19,216 nt of DNA from Bryobacterales bacterium (lineage in GTDB: Bacteria > Acidobacteriota > Terriglobia > Bryobacterales > Bryobacteraceae), in contig DOZZ01000062.1 in the NCBI GenBank assembly GCA_003517725.1, positions 9,552 to 28,767 of the forward strand. Reading direction: 5' to 3'. The first letter of the stretch is position 1. Each line of letters starts with the position of its first letter. The notes below the pieces were generated by a model, which saw nothing but the letters and a program-made list of their open reading frames with translations, was not told the origin of the DNA and ran no database searches. Of this stretch, positions 16,278-19,216 are shown one piece after another. Made by a program: the position numbers and the translations under genes.

Positions 16278-16289
16278 AAGCCTCGCGCC

Positions 16290-17927
16290 CTAAATCAGTT
16301 CCGGCTCGGACGCCCCGCCCACCCGCGCCGCCAGTATTCTTCGCACCTTCTTCGGCGAAATCGCCAGCCGCTGCGCCACCCGCGATATCTTGCGCCCTTC
16401 GCGCTCCCAAACCTTGGGAATCAGGATGGCGGCAAACTCTTCGCTGATCTGCTGGAAGCTCTTCTCCCCCACCAGCCCCTGCGACCATTCCCGCAGGATA
16501 TGCTCCACGCTGCCCGCGCCCATCAGCCGGTTGTTGAGCGCCTGTAACTCGTCCCACACGTAATCGTGGTGCCCGTCGGGCTTCACCAGCGTGGCGGCCT
16601 GGTCGCTCAACTGGCGCGCGGCTTCGGGATTGTGGAAGTATTCGTTCACCAGCGTCATGCCGTGCCACGTCAGGGCGCGCGCCAGCAGCCGCTTGTTCTG
16701 GGTGTGGCGCGCGAAAGCCACGCCCTCGGCCGCATAATGCAGGGCCGCCTGGGCGTGCGCCGCGGGGTCGTCGTGCTCCTCGATGCCCTCCTCGAACTTG
16801 CCGTTCTCGACCATGCATTGCAGAATGCGGCCGCGCGCCATCAGGATGTAGTCGTGCTTCTCTTCGCCCAGGCGGTAGGCCTCGAGCGCGTCGGCTTCCG
16901 CCAGGTCCAGTTCGCCGCCATCGAAATACAGCGCGCCGCGGATCGAATGCACATTCCCCGCGCCGCGGTACTGGTGGTGCGCGCGGTGGATTTCAAGTGA
17001 TTCCGCCAGGTTCCGCAGCGCGTCGGCCTTGAGCCGGTCCAACCGCTGTTTCTGGGCTTTCTGGGTGACGGATGGCGCCCCGGTCCGCTCCGAAGCCTGC
17101 TGACGGCGCGTGCGCTCGGCATCCATGCGCCGCCCGATATCGAGCGCGATCAGCCGCTGTACGAAGGCCATGTTGGCCAGCGAGCGCGCCAGGTTGGGGT
17201 GCCCCGTATCGCGCTGCTTGTAGGTCTCGATGGCGGCGGCGAAGTGCTGCAGCGCCTGATCGTAGCGGCCTTCGCGGCGCGCGATGCGGCCCAAGGCCGA
17301 GCGAATGTTGCCGAGGGTGATGAAATCGTCCGTGGCGCTCAGCACCGTCTCACTTTCCCGCAGCAGGCGCACCGCCTCGGCGTTGCGCCCCTTCTGAAAA
17401 ATGATCCAGCTCTCGAGCACGCGCATCACCGCCGCCATCACGTCGAGACCCTGCGCCAGCGCCGCTTCCTCGCCCTTGACCGAGAACTGCAGCGCCTCCT
17501 CGTAGCCGCCCTTCTTGCGATAGCAGCGCGCCACCCAAAAGCTCGCGATTGCGTGCAGCGCCGGGTCGCGCACCTCGTCGCTCACCGATAGAACGAACTC
17601 GAAATGGCGCAAAGCACGGTCCGATTCCTCGTCGCGAACCGCTAAAAAGCCCTCGGCGACGCGCAGTTGGACGTACGCGCTGAGCGGGAGAACCGTCCGC
17701 ATGGCCGCCGGCACGCGGGCGACCAGGTCGCGCAGCAGATCTTCGGCGTCGAAGCCTAAGTCCACCCATTGCGCCACATAGCCTAGAAACCGGACGGCAT
17801 TGGGGTGCTCCGGGCGGAGCTCCGCCAGTTCCGGACGCAAGCGCTCCAGGCGGGCGATCCCCGCGCCAATCCTGCGGTGGACCACGTCGTCGCGCATTTG
17901 CTGCAGCAAGCTTTCGGTAATTTGCAC
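16290..17927 (-). CDS. TPR-repeat protein with C-terminal Fis-like helix-turn-helix
   Basis: A 545-aa, probably cytosolic, all-helical protein. From about residue 90 to 480 there are recurrent TPR-like helical pairs, for example ASFWVARCYRKKGGYEEALQ, LGRIARREGRYDQALQHFAA and ARSLANMAFVQRLIALDIG. The last 45 residues hold VWEREGRKISRVAQRLAISP-KKVRRIL, a Fis/NtrC-type helix-turn-helix, so the protein probably binds DNA with the TPR part as a ligand- or partner-sensing arm. No receiver, AAA+ or kinase domain is present. The start is uncertain: GTG 17927 is given, and ATG 17897 (535 aa) is equally possible. TACAAT at 17942-17937 on this strand could be a -10 box. The longer open frame only shadows adk. 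It is divergent from adenylate kinase across about 112 nt. Confidence 0.8.
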   Translation of the reverse strand: MQITESLLQQMRDDVVHRRIGAGIARLERLRPELAELRPEHPNAVRFLGYVAQWVDLGFDAEDLLRDLVARVPAAMRTVLPLSAYVQLRVAEGFLAVRDEESDRALRHFEFVLSVSDEVRDPALHAIASFWVARCYRKKGGYEEALQFSVKGEEAALAQGLDVMAAVMRVLESWIIFQKGRNAEAVRLLRESETVLSATDDFITLGNIRSALGRIARREGRYDQALQHFAAAIETYKQRDTGHPNLARSLANMAFVQRLIALDIGRRMDAERTRRQQASERTGAPSVTQKAQKQRLDRLKADALRNLAESLEIHRAHHQYRGAGNVHSIRGALYFDGGELDLAEADALEAYRLGEEKHDYILMARGRILQCMVENGKFEEGIEEHDDPAAHAQAALHYAAEGVAFARHTQNKRLLARALTWHGMTLVNEYFHNPEAARQLSDQAATLVKPDGHHDYVWDELQALNNRLMGAGSVEHILREWSQGLVGEKSFQQISEEFAAILIPKVWEREGRKISRVAQRLAISPKKVRRILAARVGGASEPELI

Positions 17928-18039
17928 GCAGCATGATTGTACAGTCCCGACGGCCCAAAGCCCTAGGTCAATTTGTCCTACTTGTACCCGGCGGCCGATT
18001 GGACTTTCGCTCCGCGGCCAAATTTTGTTTACTGAGGGC

Positions 18040-18735
18040 GTGGATCGCTCACGCCATATCATTGTTCTGCTAGGCCCTCCGGGCAGTGGCAAAGGCACGC
18101 ACAGCGCGTTTTTGCGGGAACACCTCGGCATTCCATCCATTTCCACGGGGGAAATCCTCCGCGCCGAGGTGCAATCCCGCAGCGTTGTCGGCCGGCGGGT
18201 CGAGGCGGCCATGCGGGCGGGCAAACTCGTCAGCGACCATCTGGTGAACCGGATTGTGGCGTCGCGCATCGGTCACCGCGAGTTTCGCGGCGGCTTTCTG
18301 CTGGATGGCTACCCGCGCACGGCCGATCAGGCCGCTTTTCTGGATGGCCACCTGACCTGCATGGGCATGCCGGCGCCTTTAGTTTTGCACCTGGACTGTC
18401 CGGACGACGTGCTGGTGCAGCGCATGACTTCGCGGCGCTCCTGCGGCCACTGCGGGCGCCTCTACAACCTGCTATTCCACCCTCCGGCGCGCCCCGGCCG
18501 GTGCGACCACGACGATTCGCCGTTGCTGCAGCGACTGGATGATAGCGAAGCGGTAATCCGCACGCGGCTCGAAGCCTACCAGCGCGTGGCCGAACCTCTA
18601 ATTGCCTGGTATCGCCCGGGCAACTATCACCGCCTCGACGCATCCCGCGGCGCGGCGCACCTGCACGCCCGGTTGCGGCAAATACTGGCGCCCGAAGCCG
18701 CCGTTTTAGCGAGCTCCGAGCTAGCCGTCGCTTAA
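18040..18735 (+). CDS. adk: Adenylate kinase (zinc-LID type)
   Basis: A 231-aa nucleoside monophosphate kinase converting ATP and AMP to two ADP. The P-loop GPPGSGKGT lies at 11-19. The AMP-binding segment has STGEILRAEV and DGYPRT. The long LID domain has a Bacillus-like metal site: CGHC, then CDHD after PPARPG, that is Cys-x2-Cys...Cys-x2-Asp. After it, QRLDDSEAVIRTRLEAY carries the conserved arginines. It is slightly longer than usual adenylate kinases (about 215 aa), with an extra tail ending ELAVA. The start is uncertain: GTG 18040 has GAGGG too close upstream, and TTG 18025 is in frame. It is not in a ribosomal-protein operon here but stands alone, divergent from the TPR/HTH gene, so it could be a second copy in the genome. 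Confidence 0.9.
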   Translation: MDRSRHIIVLLGPPGSGKGTHSAFLREHLGIPSISTGEILRAEVQSRSVVGRRVEAAMRAGKLVSDHLVNRIVASRIGHREFRGGFLLDGYPRTADQAAFLDGHLTCMGMPAPLVLHLDCPDDVLVQRMTSRRSCGHCGRLYNLLFHPPARPGRCDHDDSPLLQRLDDSEAVIRTRLEAYQRVAEPLIAWYRPGNYHRLDASRGAAHLHARLRQILAPEAAVLASSELAVA

Positions 18736-18874
18736 CCCGCAGCGTTCCAAACGTCGAGAAATTCCTGCGTCCCCGGCGGACGACCCCTCAGGCTGCCGCG
18801 CCGGGACATCCACCAGCAATTCCCAGTTTGCAGCCAGTGCGCCTGTACCAGGCAATAGGCCAGGATGGGGAGAT

Positions 18875-18970
18875 AAAGTGCTCTGGCTACAAAACCTTTC
18901 GTAGCCAGAGCACTTTTGGGGCTTCGAAAAGTGATCAGACAACAAAGGCATTTGTAGCCAGAGCACTTTT
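18875..18970. repeat. Two tandem long hairpins, period 53 nt
   Basis: The 280-nt gap between adk and the last gene holds two hairpin units. Unit 1 has a perfect 16-bp stem (18875-18890 with 18901-18916, arm AAAGTGCTCTGGCTAC) and a 10-nt loop. Unit 2 has 17-nt arms (18927-18943 with 18954-18970) and also a 10-nt loop. Its right arm is identical to that of unit 1, and the 20 nt from 18954 repeat those from 18901. Its left arm differs from a perfect partner at four positions, all changed to A. This looks like an interspersed palindromic element or a transcribed structured RNA. A terminator role for adk is possible, since T runs follow the right arms, but G runs interrupt them. Confidence 0.75.
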
Positions 18971-19015
18971 GGGTTTGGCATGGGAGTTGCACGGTTTATT
19001 TACAGGAGCGTTCAT

Positions 19016-19186
19016 ATGTCTTTTGGAATGTACATGGTCGGGTTCATCGTGCTGGTGATCGGCTTGGCGATCGGCGCATTTCTACTGCATGTGCCTCAGA
19101 TGTGGATCGGGGTCGGCGTCGTGGTGGCGATCGGGCTGGGGATTATGGTTGGCGTGACGTCAACGCGGCAAAAAGACACCAACTGA
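19016..19186 (+). CDS. Small two-helix membrane protein
   Basis: A 56-aa protein of unknown function. Two hydrophobic helices cover almost all of it: about 5-25 (MYMVGFIVLVIGLAIGAFLL) and about 28-48, with a short Pro-containing turn between (HVPQMW) and a charged tail (STRQKDTN). ATG 19016 is chosen because AGGAG stands 7 nt before it; an upstream in-frame ATG at 18980 lacks this. Small proteins of this shape are common in soil bacteria without a known role. It starts 45 nt after the tandem hairpins, so these could lie in its leader RNA. Nothing recognisable follows before the window ends. Confidence 0.72.
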   Translation: MSFGMYMVGFIVLVIGLAIGAFLLHVPQMWIGVGVVVAIGLGIMVGVTSTRQKDTN

Positions 19187-19216
19187 GGTAGACTGGACTA
19201 ATTGATGATCCGTAAC

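Noticed and set aside
15565..16289. Direct repeats flanking the low-GC islet as marks of insertion
   Set aside because: I compared the two edges and saw no shared repeat, tRNA end or transposase, so the entry mechanism is unknown.
17928..18269. Extension of the TPR gene to 18269, and of adk back to 17800
   Set aside because: Each extension only reads antisense through the start of the other gene; the P-loop region of adk and the TPR region begin inside the shorter forms.
18911..18933. A third small hairpin (CACTTTT with AAAAGTG) between the two large ones
   Set aside because: It only joins the outer ends of the neighbouring units and follows from their tandem arrangement.

Overview
The window is 19.2 kb of dense, high-GC bacterial chromosome. 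The gene content suggests an Acidobacteriota member, perhaps of the Solibacter/Bryobacter type. The reasons are a hopanoid radical-SAM enzyme (HpnH), an FHA-GAF-PP2C phosphatase, a TPR protein with a Fis-like helix-turn-helix, a secreted or lipid-anchored lactonase, and a fused membrane/spermidine-synthase-like protein. No marker gene proves this, so the taxonomy is inference. I see no rRNA, tRNA, CRISPR array or complete insertion sequence.

Layout. (1) 68-1216 (+): YbhE-type lactonase with a signal peptide, convergent with and slightly overlapping lnt. (2) 1193-6419 (-): a tight five-gene operon, read in the order small membrane-anchored protein, zinc-ribbon membrane protein, FHA-GAF-PP2C phosphatase, lipoyl synthase (lipA), apolipoprotein N-acyltransferase (lnt). 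(3) 6497-7465 (+): D-2-hydroxyacid dehydrogenase. (4) 7459-10699 (-): a surface-polysaccharide initiation operon. It has a WecA/TagO-like polyprenyl-phosphate HexNAc-1-P transferase with an extra C-terminal domain, a WbaP/WcaJ-type sugar transferase whose conserved Asp-Glu dyad reads Asp-Arg, and a small membrane-anchored protein. A convincing promoter precedes it. (5) 10830-15563 (+): glutaryl-CoA dehydrogenase, a fused membrane/spermidine-synthase-like protein whose first 24 codons lie inside the dehydrogenase gene, hpnH, and a small unknown protein overlapping hpnH by 4 nt. (6) 15569-16277 (+): a visibly less GC-rich islet with a palindrome, an unknown 120-aa protein, a translationally coupled antitoxin-like protein that has lost its helix-turn-helix, and a 51-aa ClpX-type zinc-finger protein. 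(7) 16290-17927 (-): TPR/Fis-HTH regulator, divergent from (8) 18040-18735 (+): adenylate kinase with a zinc-type LID. (9) 18875-18970: two tandem long hairpins, period 53 nt. (10) 19016-19186 (+): a 56-aa two-helix membrane protein.

Much of the content concerns the cell envelope: lipoprotein acylation, glycan initiation on undecaprenyl phosphate, and hopanoid side-chain formation. The most novel-looking part is the 15.57-16.28 kb islet, a toxin-antitoxin-like module in which a zinc finger follows a broken antitoxin. The degenerate glycosyl-phosphotransferase active site, the overprinted gene start and the tandem hairpins also stand out.
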